Source of the DNA: Nitrospirota bacterium
GTDB lineage: Bacteria > Nitrospirota > Thermodesulfovibrionia > Thermodesulfovibrionales > JdFR-88
Length of the DNA stretch: 64,000 nt
Assembly (NCBI GenBank): GCA_021789215.1
Contig: JAJYJS010000001.1
Span: 125,693 to 189,692, forward strand
Direction of reading: 5' to 3'
Part shown: piece after piece, positions 37,500 to 45,915 of the stretch
How positions within the stretch are numbered: the first letter of the stretch is position 1
Layout: every line of letters starts with the position of its first letter
The notes under the pieces: generated by a model
What the model was told of the DNA's origin: nothing
Database searches by the model: none
The model's input: the letters and a program-made list of their open reading frames with translations, nothing else
Translations under genes and position numbers: made by a program

Positions 37500-38576
37500 A
37501 TGACAGAGAGAGCCCCTTCCGCGCGGATAGAGAGCATAGACCTTTTCAGGGTGATAGCCTGCCTGGCGATAATAGCCATACATACCCAGCCCTTTGCCCT
37601 GGGCCATTTCGGATATTCCGCCTACTCTGACAACAGGTTCCTGAGCGCCGGTAATCTGGAGCTTATAGCCGTACTGATAAACCAGGGGGCAAGGTTTGCC
37701 GTGCCTTTCTTTTTTCTGGCCGCCGGTTATTTTTTTGGGAAAAAGGTCCTTTCGGGAGTGGCCCCCTGGAAACTTTTCGCGGGATATTCAAAAAAGCTGC
37801 TCCTGATATTTTTTTTCTGGTCCCTCGTCTATATGCTCCTGCCGGCCGAACCGGGGGCACTGGGGCGGTACGGGTATGTTTCGCTTCTCAGAATGAAATT
37901 TGAATGGGCATTTTCAAACCCCGCCACCTTCATGCTGGAGGGGTTCAAGCCGCATCTCTGGTTTTTAATGTCTCTGATAACGGCCTTTGGCATCTTGGCT
38001 GCGCTCCTGTCCCGGGGGCTTGCAAAGGCCGCCCTTCCTTTATCGGCCGCCCTTTATGTTTTCGGGCTGCTCGCGGGCTCCTACGCCTCAACTCCAATCG
38101 GCATCCGCGTCCCGTTCAACACCAGAAACGGGCCTTTTTTCAGCACGCTTTTCGTGGCAGCCGGTTTCCATCTCGCTTCAGGCAAAGTGAAGCCAAAGTT
38201 TTTATGGGCGGCGGCGCTGGCGTCTGCGGGCGTTGCAATTCACATGACGGAGGCGTTCATCCTTTGGAAGTCCTTTGGCATCGACCCTTCCAGGCTTGAT
38301 TACCTTGCCGGGACCGTCCCGTTTGCAGCGGGGCTGATGATGATGCTCCTTTCGAAGCGGGACTTCGGCGGTAAATGGCAAGTCCGCAAGCTTGCAAGAT
38401 TCACGTTGGGCATTTATGTCTCCCAGTATATTTTTATCGACATCTTTACGCCGTTAACCACCCGTTTCGAAAGCGTTTACTGGGAGATGGCCTTCCCTTT
38501 TCTGGTATTTTTCTGCTCGCTGCTGCTGGTGTTTTTCCTGTCCTCGAACCGTTTCACCCGTCGCATAGCGGCTTAG
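37500..38576 (+). CDS. Acyltransferase family 3 (OafA/YrhL-like) membrane protein
   Basis: 358 residues from the ATG at 37500 (a TTG at 37461 would add 13). Ten membrane spans. The family start IDLFRVIACLAIIAIHTQPF has the conserved R and H of acyltransferase-3 enzymes. They move acetyl or other acyl groups onto sugars of lipopolysaccharide, peptidoglycan or polysaccharide. The substrate is unknown. A terminator follows. Confidence 0.85.
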   Translation: MTERAPSARIESIDLFRVIACLAIIAIHTQPFALGHFGYSAYSDNRFLSAGNLELIAVLINQGARFAVPFFFLAAGYFFGKKVLSGVAPWKLFAGYSKKLLLIFFFWSLVYMLLPAEPGALGRYGYVSLLRMKFEWAFSNPATFMLEGFKPHLWFLMSLITAFGILAALLSRGLAKAALPLSAALYVFGLLAGSYASTPIGIRVPFNTRNGPFFSTLFVAAGFHLASGKVKPKFLWAAALASAGVAIHMTEAFILWKSFGIDPSRLDYLAGTVPFAAGLMMMLLSKRDFGGKWQVRKLARFTLGIYVSQYIFIDIFTPLTTRFESVYWEMAFPFLVFFCSLLLVFFLSSNRFTRRIAA

Positions 38577-38613
38577 GAAAACTCATAACACAAGGACTTT
38601 TCCCGGGCGCGCC

Positions 38614-38653
38614 AAAAAAAAGGCCGTCCGGGCAGAAACCCGGACGGCCTTTT
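38614..38653. terminator. Bidirectional terminator between acyltransferase and hppA
   Basis: AAAAGGCCGTCCGGG-cagaaa-CCCGGACGGCCTTTT, a perfect 15-base-pair stem between convergent genes. Confidence 0.95.
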
Positions 38654-38670
38654 GATGATCAATCCGCCGA

Positions 38671-40740
38671 TTAGTGAAGAAGCGGAACGATAAGGAGCGC
38701 GACGATGTTTATGACCTTTATCATCGGGTTGATGGCAGGGCCAGCGGTGTCCTTGTAAGGGTCGCCGACCGTGTCGCCCGTGACGGAGGCCTTGTGGCCC
38801 TCGCTGCCCTTCTTGTGCATTACGCCTTTGTCGTCGGTAACGCCGTCCTCAAAGGACTTCTTCGCATTGTCCCAGGCGCCGCCGCCGGAGGTCATTGCGA
38901 TGGCCTGGAAGAGGCCGGTGAGGATTGCGCCGATGAGGAGGCCGCCGAGCGCCACCGGGCCGAGCGCGAACCCGACGATAACCGGGGCCGCAACGGGGAT
39001 AAGGGCCGGCAGCATCATCTCCCTGATGGCGGACTTGGTGACGATGTCAACGCACTTGCCGTATTCCGGCTTTCCGGTGCCTTCCATGATGCCCTTTATC
39101 TCGCGGAACTGCCTGCGCACTTCCTGAACGACGCCGCCAGCAGCCCTGCCGACCGCAAGCATAAGCCTGCCGCCAAAGTAGTACGGGATGAGACCGCCGA
39201 TGAAAAGACCCGCTATAACGTGGGGGTCAGAGAGCTGGAAGCTCACGTCGGTCAACCTCTCGGCAAGGGTCCTCGAATACTCGGCAAAGAGGACAAGGGC
39301 CGCAAGGGCCGCGGAGCCGATTGCGTATCCCTTCGTAACGGCCTTGGTGGTGTTGCCGACCGCGTCCAGGGGGTCCGTGACGTCCCTGACCTCGGAGGGG
39401 AGTTCCGCCATCTCGGCGATACCGCCCGCGTTGTCCGTGATCGGGCCGTAAGAGTCGATTGCAACGACTATGCCCGTCATTGAAAGCATCGAGACAGCGG
39501 AAAGGGCTATGGCGAAAAGGCCTCCGCCGCTGTTGCCCTCAAACCCTCCGCCCAGCGCGAATGCGCCCATGATGGCGCCGACGATGACGATGGCGGGAAG
39601 GGCGGTGGCCTCCATGCTCATGGCGAGGCCCGCGATTACGTTCGTGCCGTGGCCGGTGAGGCTGGCCTTGGCTATGACTTTAACCGGCCTGTATTCCTTG
39701 GCAGTATAGTACTCCGTTATCCAGACGATAAGGCCGGTGAGCAGAAGGCCTATCAGGGCGGTGCCGAATATGCCCATCTGGCTGAACGTCTGCTGGTCCT
39801 GCGGGAGTATGCCGACGAACCAGCCCGATATAAGGTAGAACGCCACGGCGGCAAGTATGCCCGAAACCGCGAGGCCCTTGTAAAGGGCGCCCATTATGTA
39901 CTGCTTTGCGCCGAGGCGGACAAAGAACGTGCCGACGATTGAGGCTATGATGGAGACGCCGCCAAGAAGGAGCGGGAACTCCACCCAGGGGCTGCTTGCG
40001 CCAAACACGGTCTTGGCCAGGAGCATTGCCGCAACGAGCGTGACCGTGTAGGTCTCGTACAGGTCCGCGGCCATGCCCGCGCAGTCGCCGACGTTGTCGC
40101 CGACGTTGTCAGCTATAACGGCGGGGTTCCTGGGGTCGTCCTCAGGAATGCCCGCTTCCACCTTGCCCACGAGGTCCGCGCCTACGTCGGCGGCCTTCGT
40201 GTAGATGCCGCCCGCAATCCTGGCGAAGACGCTCATGAGGGAGCAGCCGAAGCCCAGGCCCACGAGGGCCTGGAACGCCGTGTCACCAGCAACGCTCTTG
40301 GCTATGGTGTAATAACCGCCAAGGCCGATGATGCCGAGTCCCACGACCATGAGGCCCGTAACGGAGCCACCCTTGAAAGACAGGGTAAGCGCGTTCTGGA
40401 GGCCCTTGCTCGCGGCCTGCGCCGTCCTCACGTTGGCGCGCACCGTGACCATCATGCCGATGTATCCGGCAAGGGCGGAACCTATAGTGCCGATGAGGAA
40501 GCCTATGGCCGTCCACACGCCGAGCACCAGGTAAAGAATAATGAACATTACGACTGCAACCATTGCGACCGTTTTGTACTCGCGGGCAAGGAACGCCGTT
40601 GCGCCCTCTTTGACCGCACCGGAAATGGCCTGCATGCGCTCACTTCCGGCATCCTGCTTGCTGACCCAGGCTGCGGTCACCAAGGCGTACAGAACGCCCG
40701 CAGCACCGCACAATAAGGCAATTAACACTATGCTGCTCAT
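38671..40740 (-). CDS. hppA: Membrane-bound pyrophosphatase, K+-independent H+-pump type
   Basis: 689 residues and about 16 spans. Hydrolyses PPi and pumps H+. Visible: the PPi-binding [23 protein letters not shown] (from about 185; Asp 185, 189, 201-203), [17 protein letters not shown], and DNAGGIAEM. At about 462-467 it reads GNTTKA: Lys466 in place of the Ala of K+-dependent enzymes marks the K+-independent class. It ends the adk-sat-aprBA-qmoABC run, so it probably uses the PPi made by Sat, pulling sulfate activation forward and saving energy. A CTCAGGAGG ribosome site precedes the ATG. A hairpin lies in its leader. Confidence 0.97.
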   Translation of the reverse strand: MSSIVLIALLCGAAGVLYALVTAAWVSKQDAGSERMQAISGAVKEGATAFLAREYKTVAMVAVVMFIILYLVLGVWTAIGFLIGTIGSALAGYIGMMVTVRANVRTAQAASKGLQNALTLSFKGGSVTGLMVVGLGIIGLGGYYTIAKSVAGDTAFQALVGLGFGCSLMSVFARIAGGIYTKAADVGADLVGKVEAGIPEDDPRNPAVIADNVGDNVGDCAGMAADLYETYTVTLVAAMLLAKTVFGASSPWVEFPLLLGGVSIIASIVGTFFVRLGAKQYIMGALYKGLAVSGILAAVAFYLISGWFVGILPQDQQTFSQMGIFGTALIGLLLTGLIVWITEYYTAKEYRPVKVIAKASLTGHGTNVIAGLAMSMEATALPAIVIVGAIMGAFALGGGFEGNSGGGLFAIALSAVSMLSMTGIVVAIDSYGPITDNAGGIAEMAELPSEVRDVTDPLDAVGNTTKAVTKGYAIGSAALAALVLFAEYSRTLAERLTDVSFQLSDPHVIAGLFIGGLIPYYFGGRLMLAVGRAAGGVVQEVRRQFREIKGIMEGTGKPEYGKCVDIVTKSAIREMMLPALIPVAAPVIVGFALGPVALGGLLIGAILTGLFQAIAMTSGGGAWDNAKKSFEDGVTDDKGVMHKKGSEGHKASVTGDTVGDPYKDTAGPAINPMIKVINIVALLIVPLLH

Positions 40741-40883
40741 TTACCCTCCTCCTGAGATTTTGATAAAAAAATTCGAGATTCCATGAATCCTCTTCCTATT
40801 AAGAACTGCGCTCTTTTCTGCTCCATTTATACTTTTCCTGCCGGCAGCCCTGAAGCAGCCGCCCCTCACCTGCCCTGCACAGT

Positions 40884-40904
40884 CCGCCCCGGACGCCGGA
40901 GCGG
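40884..40904. repeat. GC-rich hairpin in the hppA leader
   Basis: On the minus strand CCGCTCCGG-cgt-CCGGGGCGG, a nine-pair stem (one G-U) 144 bases upstream of the hppA ATG. No T-run. It may tune read-through or mRNA stability between qmoC and hppA. The rest of 40741-40986 shows no gene; a TATAAT lies close by at 40911-40916 on the minus strand. Confidence 0.5.
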
Positions 40905-40986
40905 ATCCATTATATTAAAAAACCCTGCCCCCTCGATAATGCCATCACTTCCTTTCGAGCTGCCCCCCGCATAAAGGGCCCTGTTT

Positions 40987-42159
40987 CTATGCCCTTCCGG
41001 ACAGCTTTCCGTACACCATGGCCGTGCCGCGGTAAACCATGTGCGCCATCTTGGAGAAGGGCGCGTACGCAAACAGGAAGAAAACAAGCACAAGGTGCGT
41101 GAAATAAGTAGGGTATGCGACCGGCGCGGCATTGATAAGCCTGAATATCTCAGAGAAGAACCCGGTAAACGCCACACCCGCCACCACGAGTATAAAGAGC
41201 CAGTCGTAGTAGCTGCCGCCCCCGGCCTTCTCCTTGTTCTTTATCCTGTTGGATATGACCATCAGTATCCCGGCGATGAGGGCCAGCGCGCTCACGTTGG
41301 CAAGCCACTTCATGGGGTCGGTAAGCGGATAGGGCGACTCGCCGAAGTGGAACGGGCCGAACGCCTTTATGCCCAGAAGCTCGTAGCCGTAAAGGTAGAG
41401 GATGGCCCAGGTGGTCGTTATCGCAAGGCCCACAAAGGCGTAGAAGACGAACTTGTGGGCCTGCGCCCTGTCCTTCGTCGTCTCGCACTTCTCGAATTTC
41501 CTGTGGGCCAGGATGTCGGACAGGACGGGCGCCAGGTTCTGGAAGGGACCGCCCTTGGCCGCAATCTGCTGGGGCGTAAGCCCGCTTGAGAGGTCTTTCC
41601 AGTAGCTGCGCACGCCCATTATGAACACGGCCAGGGCAAAGGCCGCCGCCGTGCCGAAGGTGGCGTCGATGAACGGCACCGGAATCCATTTGGCATAGAC
41701 TATTGAGCCGTCCTCACCCCTGGGGATGTTGCTGATGCTGGTCAGGTGGCCCAGGGAGCCCAGTATGGCAAGCAGTATCACCACCGGTATGGCCAGAAGC
41801 ACGATGAGGGACTTGGGGTCCCCCGCCATCTTTGCAAGGAAGCCCGGTTTGGAGTAGCGCCTGATGCTCATCTTTCTTATCGCGTTCAGGACCTCTCCGG
41901 GTTTGGCCCCGCGCGGACAGTAGGCCGTGCAGTCGCTGCACTGGTGGCAGAGCCAAATGTCGGGGTTGCCAAAGAGCTGCTCCTTGAGCCCCCACTGCGC
42001 CTGTATCATCTCTTTTCTCGGGAAGGGGTTTGCGTCAGGCGTCATGTTGCAGACCACCGAGCATGTGGCGCACTGGTAGCATTTTTTGAGTGACTCGCCG
42101 CCCGAGCTTATCACGTCCTTGACAAACCCGAGGTCGGGGTTCAACGTCCTTGCGCTCAT
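40987..42159 (-). CDS. qmoC: Quinone-interacting oxidoreductase subunit QmoC
   Basis: 390 residues, HdrC-HdrE type fusion. The N-terminal part has two [4Fe-4S] motifs, C27-C30-C33-C37 and C71-C74-C77-C81. The C-terminal part (about 110-385) is a six-span cytochrome-b-like membrane domain. QmoC passes electrons between the quinone pool and QmoAB, which delivers them to APS reductase. It follows qmoB with a 29-base gap. GGAGG precedes the ATG. Confidence 0.96.
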   Translation of the reverse strand: MSARTLNPDLGFVKDVISSGGESLKKCYQCATCSVVCNMTPDANPFPRKEMIQAQWGLKEQLFGNPDIWLCHQCSDCTAYCPRGAKPGEVLNAIRKMSIRRYSKPGFLAKMAGDPKSLIVLLAIPVVILLAILGSLGHLTSISNIPRGEDGSIVYAKWIPVPFIDATFGTAAAFALAVFIMGVRSYWKDLSSGLTPQQIAAKGGPFQNLAPVLSDILAHRKFEKCETTKDRAQAHKFVFYAFVGLAITTTWAILYLYGYELLGIKAFGPFHFGESPYPLTDPMKWLANVSALALIAGILMVISNRIKNKEKAGGGSYYDWLFILVVAGVAFTGFFSEIFRLINAAPVAYPTYFTHLVLVFFLFAYAPFSKMAHMVYRGTAMVYGKLSGRA

Positions 42160-42188
42160 TTATATATCCTCCTTCACTAAACTTTTTA

Positions 42189-44423
42189 CTAGAAGCCCTT
42201 GAACGGGTTCGGGCCGAGTTCGTCTTCTATCTTCTTCACGAACTGCTCTATCATATCGGGCAGCTTCGTATAATCGTCTATGCCCACCTGGAGCATCTGG
42301 CACCTCTCGGCCTCCAGCTGAAGCCTGTCCAGCGTCTCCTGCACCTTGCTGAAGCGGTAGCTGGCAAGCTCGCTGCCCTTTACGAAGTGGCACTGGTAGT
42401 CCTCGCCGAACTTGCAGCCCAAAAGCAGCAGTCCGTCTATGCCCCTGGAGAACGCGTCCGCGACCCAGACCAGGTTCGTGGAACCCAGGCACCTTACGGG
42501 GATGACCCTTACGGCCGGGTTCAGCTTCTGCTGCCGCCTGATGCCGATGGTGTCCAGGGCCGGATAGGCGTCGTTCTCGCAGGCAAGGCAGATTACCCTC
42601 AGGCCTTCCTCCGGGACGTCGATGGACTTTATCATCGAGCCTATCATGTCCACATGGTAGTCCTTGAAGGAGACGATCCTCTCAGGGCAGGCGCCCATGC
42701 AGGTGCCGCACCTTCTGCAACGGTTTATCTTGTAGAACGGCGTGCCCTTGGCGTCCTCGTCAATCGCGCCGAAGGGGCACTCCTCGGTGCACCTCTTGCA
42801 GGACGTGCACCTTGTGAGCATCGGGTCGGGGTAGGTTATGTCCCACGCCCTTGGATGCACGGCTATGCCCTTTGCCACGTGCTCTATGGCCTGCACCGCC
42901 TTGAGCGCCGCGCCCGCCGCGTCCACGGCCGCCTCGGCCATGTTCATCGGCTGCCTTACGCAGCCCGCCGCGTATATGCCCGTCCTCCTGGTCTCGTACT
43001 GGAAGCACAGGAAGTTGGAGTCGGCAAAACCGAACCCGCCTTCAAGCGGGGGTATCTCCGGCCCCTGGCGGTAGCCAAGGTTGAGTATGAACTGGGGCTT
43101 TGGCGTTTCCTCTATGTACCTGGCCTTTTCCGCATCGCCCTTGCCCGCTGCCTTGGTAAGGTTTTCAAGGTACGTCTGGGGCTCCGCCGTGGCAGGCACA
43201 ACGCCCACGGCCAGCACCACGAGGTCCGCGTCCACCTTCACGCTTTCGCCAAGAAGGGTGTTTGCGGCCTCAACCGAAAGGTTGCCGCCGCCAGCCTCCG
43301 TGATGCCCGTGACCTCCGCCTTTGTGAGCATGATGCCCGCGTCGTTCTGCATGTTCTTGTAGAAAAGCTCGGTCTGGCCGGGCGTCCTTATGTCCTTGTA
43401 AAAAATCATCGCAAGCGCGTCGGGGTTGGCCTCTCTCACGTACTTGGCCTGCTTGAGCGAGGTGCCGCAGCAGAAGTGGGAGCAGTAGGGGAGGTGTTCC
43501 GGGTCCCTGGAGCCCGCGCACTGGATGAAGGCGGCCTTCTTCACCTCTTTGCCGTCGGAGGGCCTCTTTATCCTGCCCTTTTTGGCCATCTCCTCGAACT
43601 CTATGCTCGTCACGACGTTCGGGAGCCCGTAGCCCAGATGGGTGAGCTTCGTGGCGTCGTAGGGCTTCCAGCCCGCGGCAAGCACTATCGCTCCGGCCTT
43701 TATGGTCTCCTCTCCGTTTGCCGTCTTGAGGGTGGCATCGTAGAGGCCGGGCTGGCCGTCCGTCTTTTCTATCGTCGTGGAGGTATAGACCTTGATTTTG
43801 GGGTTTTTCTCCACTTCCTTTATCAGGGCGAAAACCGGGGGCTCCTCGATCTTCTCATAAGGGTAAGAGCCGGGCATCGCCTTGTGGAGCTTTGCGCCCC
43901 AGCCGCCAAGCTGCGCCTCTTTCTCTATGAGGGCCACGTCGTAGCCCGCCTTTGCCGCCTCAAGCGCCGCGGTGAGGCCAGACATCCCGCCGCCCACCAC
44001 CATGACTGTCTTGTTGAGGTTTTCGAGTATTCCCGGCTCCGGCAGGTCGCCCTTCTGCATCTTTATGATGCCCATGCCCACGTAGTCCGCGGCAAGGGCG
44101 TCGGTCGCCTCGGTCTGAGGGGGCTGGCTCCACGCCACAAGCTCCCTTATGTTTGTCCTCACGGTTATGCAGCCGGGGAAATCGAACTCCTCGTACTTGG
44201 TCCTCTGCGAGCAGGCAACGATGTTCACCGTGTTCACGCCCTCGGCCTGCATGTCGTTCTTTATCATCTGGATGCCGTCGGGGCTGCACAATATGTCGTG
44301 CGTCTTCATCTGGTCCTTGGCATACCTGGTGTTGGAGGCCGCCCCCTCGATTACCTTGTCTATGTTGAGGGCCTCTCCTATGCCGCACCCCTTGCAGATA
44401 TATACGCCGTATTTCTTTTCCAT
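42189..44423 (-). CDS. qmoB: Quinone-interacting oxidoreductase subunit QmoB
   Basis: 744 residues. A HdrA-like FAD flavoprotein (MVVGGGMSGLTAALEAAKAG about 142-160; AAGWKPYD) with two ferredoxin motifs (CTSCKRCTEECPFGAI, CRRCGTCMGACPERI) and a C-terminal MvhD-like [2Fe-2S] part (CLGSTNL, LLLGCKFGEDYQCHF). The first Cys cluster CKGCGIGEAL at the N-terminus is intact. Its ATG overlaps the qmoA stop by one base. Electrons pass between QmoA, QmoC and AprBA. Confidence 0.96.
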   Translation of the reverse strand: MEKKYGVYICKGCGIGEALNIDKVIEGAASNTRYAKDQMKTHDILCSPDGIQMIKNDMQAEGVNTVNIVACSQRTKYEEFDFPGCITVRTNIRELVAWSQPPQTEATDALAADYVGMGIIKMQKGDLPEPGILENLNKTVMVVGGGMSGLTAALEAAKAGYDVALIEKEAQLGGWGAKLHKAMPGSYPYEKIEEPPVFALIKEVEKNPKIKVYTSTTIEKTDGQPGLYDATLKTANGEETIKAGAIVLAAGWKPYDATKLTHLGYGLPNVVTSIEFEEMAKKGRIKRPSDGKEVKKAAFIQCAGSRDPEHLPYCSHFCCGTSLKQAKYVREANPDALAMIFYKDIRTPGQTELFYKNMQNDAGIMLTKAEVTGITEAGGGNLSVEAANTLLGESVKVDADLVVLAVGVVPATAEPQTYLENLTKAAGKGDAEKARYIEETPKPQFILNLGYRQGPEIPPLEGGFGFADSNFLCFQYETRRTGIYAAGCVRQPMNMAEAAVDAAGAALKAVQAIEHVAKGIAVHPRAWDITYPDPMLTRCTSCKRCTEECPFGAIDEDAKGTPFYKINRCRRCGTCMGACPERIVSFKDYHVDMIGSMIKSIDVPEEGLRVICLACENDAYPALDTIGIRRQQKLNPAVRVIPVRCLGSTNLVWVADAFSRGIDGLLLLGCKFGEDYQCHFVKGSELASYRFSKVQETLDRLQLEAERCQMLQVGIDDYTKLPDMIEQFVKKIEDELGPNPFKGF

Positions 44424-45682
44424 TATTTCGCACCTCCTGCCAGAACGCTCTGAATGGATTTAAGCGCCACCCCTGTTGCGTCCTGCATGGACTTGGCAAC
44501 GTCCACGGGGCTCTTCGCGGAGCCCACGGCGTAGATGCCTGGTTTAAGGGAGGACGGCACTATCAACCCCTCGTCCGTGTATGTAATGCCCAGCTGGACC
44601 GGCTTGGTCCTCGTGGAAGGCTCCATCCCGGAGGCGAGCACCACCATGTCGAAGGTCTGCTCCACCTTCTTGCCGGAAAGGATGTCCTCGAGGACGACCT
44701 TTACGTCGCCGCCCGCAGCCTGCTCGACCCTCGCGACCTTGCCCTTGGTGAGCTTGACGCCCTCCATGTCTCTGACCTTCCAGTAGAATTTCTCGTACTT
44801 GCCGGGCGTCCTTATGTCTATGTAGAAGATGTCCGCGGTGGCATCCGGGTACTGCTCCTTGAGATATGTTGTCTGCTTGAGCGAGGCCATGCAGCAGATG
44901 TAGGAGCAGTAAGGCAAGTGGTTTTCGTCCCTGGAGCCGGCGCACTGCACGAAGGCGACCTTTTTGGCCTCCTTGCCGTCCGAGGGGCGGAGTATCTTGC
45001 CGCCCGTGGGGCCGTTGGGCGCCGCGAGCCTCTCCATCATCATGTTGTTGATGACGTTTTTGACCTTGCCGAACCCCAGGTTGTCCGCCCTGGCTATCTC
45101 ATAAGGGTTCCAGCCGGTCGCCATGACTATGGCCGAGGCCGAGACGTTCACGGTCTCCCCTTTCATGCCCAGGTCGACGGCCCCGTACTTGCAGGCCTCC
45201 TGGCACTTCTTTCCGCAGTCGCCCTTGCAGGCCTTCGAGTCGATGACGTACTGCTGCGGGAAGGCCTGGTCAAACGGCAGGTAAGCCGCCTTGGTCCTGC
45301 TCATCCCGAAGTTGAAGTCGTCGGGCTTTTCCGCGGGGCACGCCTGCGCGCACGCGTCGCACGCCACGCACCTGTCGTTCACGTAGCGGGGGTTGACCTT
45401 GATGGAGACGTCGAAGGAGCCGCCCTTTGCGGATATCTTCTCCACCTCGGCCAGCGTGTAGAACCTGACCCTGGGGTTCTCCTTTATCCTGCGGTAATTT
45501 ATCTCCAGGCCGCACAGCGGGGGGCAGAGCTTCGGGAAATACTTGTTGAGCTGCGCCACCCTTCCGCCCAGATAAGGGTTCTTCTCCACGACGCACACAT
45601 CGTAACCCGCTTCGGCCGCCTCCACGGCAACCGTGAGCCCGCTTATGCCGCCGCCTATTACAAGGATGCACTCTTGAGCCAT
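44423..45682 (-). CDS. qmoA: Quinone-interacting oxidoreductase subunit QmoA
   Basis: 419 residues. HdrA-like flavoprotein: ILVIGGGISGLTVAVEAAEAG (GxGxxG, residues 6-20), FAD-associated VMATGWNPY, and one ferredoxin-like cluster C-V-A-C-D-A-C-A-Q-A-C-P (about 107-118) plus a second Cys patch (CKGDCGKKCQEACKYG). Forms the QmoABC complex with QmoB and QmoC. AAGGAGG lies eight bases before the ATG. A 233-base gap separates it from aprA. Confidence 0.96.
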   Translation of the reverse strand: MAQECILVIGGGISGLTVAVEAAEAGYDVCVVEKNPYLGGRVAQLNKYFPKLCPPLCGLEINYRRIKENPRVRFYTLAEVEKISAKGGSFDVSIKVNPRYVNDRCVACDACAQACPAEKPDDFNFGMSRTKAAYLPFDQAFPQQYVIDSKACKGDCGKKCQEACKYGAVDLGMKGETVNVSASAIVMATGWNPYEIARADNLGFGKVKNVINNMMMERLAAPNGPTGGKILRPSDGKEAKKVAFVQCAGSRDENHLPYCSYICCMASLKQTTYLKEQYPDATADIFYIDIRTPGKYEKFYWKVRDMEGVKLTKGKVARVEQAAGGDVKVVLEDILSGKKVEQTFDMVVLASGMEPSTRTKPVQLGITYTDEGLIVPSSLKPGIYAVGSAKSPVDVAKSMQDATGVALKSIQSVLAGGAK

Positions 45683-45785
45683 CTAAAACCTCCTTAAAGG
45701 CTGTTCGGTTTTAACCATTCCCCATTTATATAAACCCCCTTTATAGGGGCCATTAATGATTTCTCTTTAACAGGAAAATATAACA

Positions 45786-45813
45786 AATATATGAGTCCGA
45801 ATGGAAATAGCAA
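45786..45813 (-). promoter_or_regulatory. Candidate internal promoter for qmoABC-hppA
   Basis: On the minus strand TTGCTA, a 16-base spacer and TATATT, in the AT-rich gap between aprA and qmoA. Downstream in the leader is a CCCC-TATAAA-GGGG hairpin (45736-45749). Confidence 0.5.
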
Positions 45814-45829
45814 TATTTAATAACGTTAT

Positions 45830-45861
45830 AAAGGGGGGCGCGGAGGCGCCCCCCTTTTTTT
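45830..45861. terminator. Stem-loop between aprA and qmoA
   Basis: AAAGGGGGGCGC-ggag-GCGCCCCCCTTTTTTT. On the plus strand the T-run is seven; on the minus strand, in the direction of aprA to qmoA, only TTTAT follows the stem. It would be a leaky terminator, lowering qmo and hppA expression relative to sat-apr, with some rescue by the promoter downstream. Confidence 0.75.
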
Positions 45862-45915
45862 GTTCACACCCGGCAGCCTGCTGCTGCCGCAAGTCTGACC
45901 AGTTAAACACCGGTT

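Noticed and set aside
42150..44453. 767-codon open frame opposite qmoB
   Set aside because: It is the antisense shadow of a GC-rich gene. Its protein is rich in V, L, H, G and R with no family motif, while qmoB has clear flavin and Fe-S motifs.
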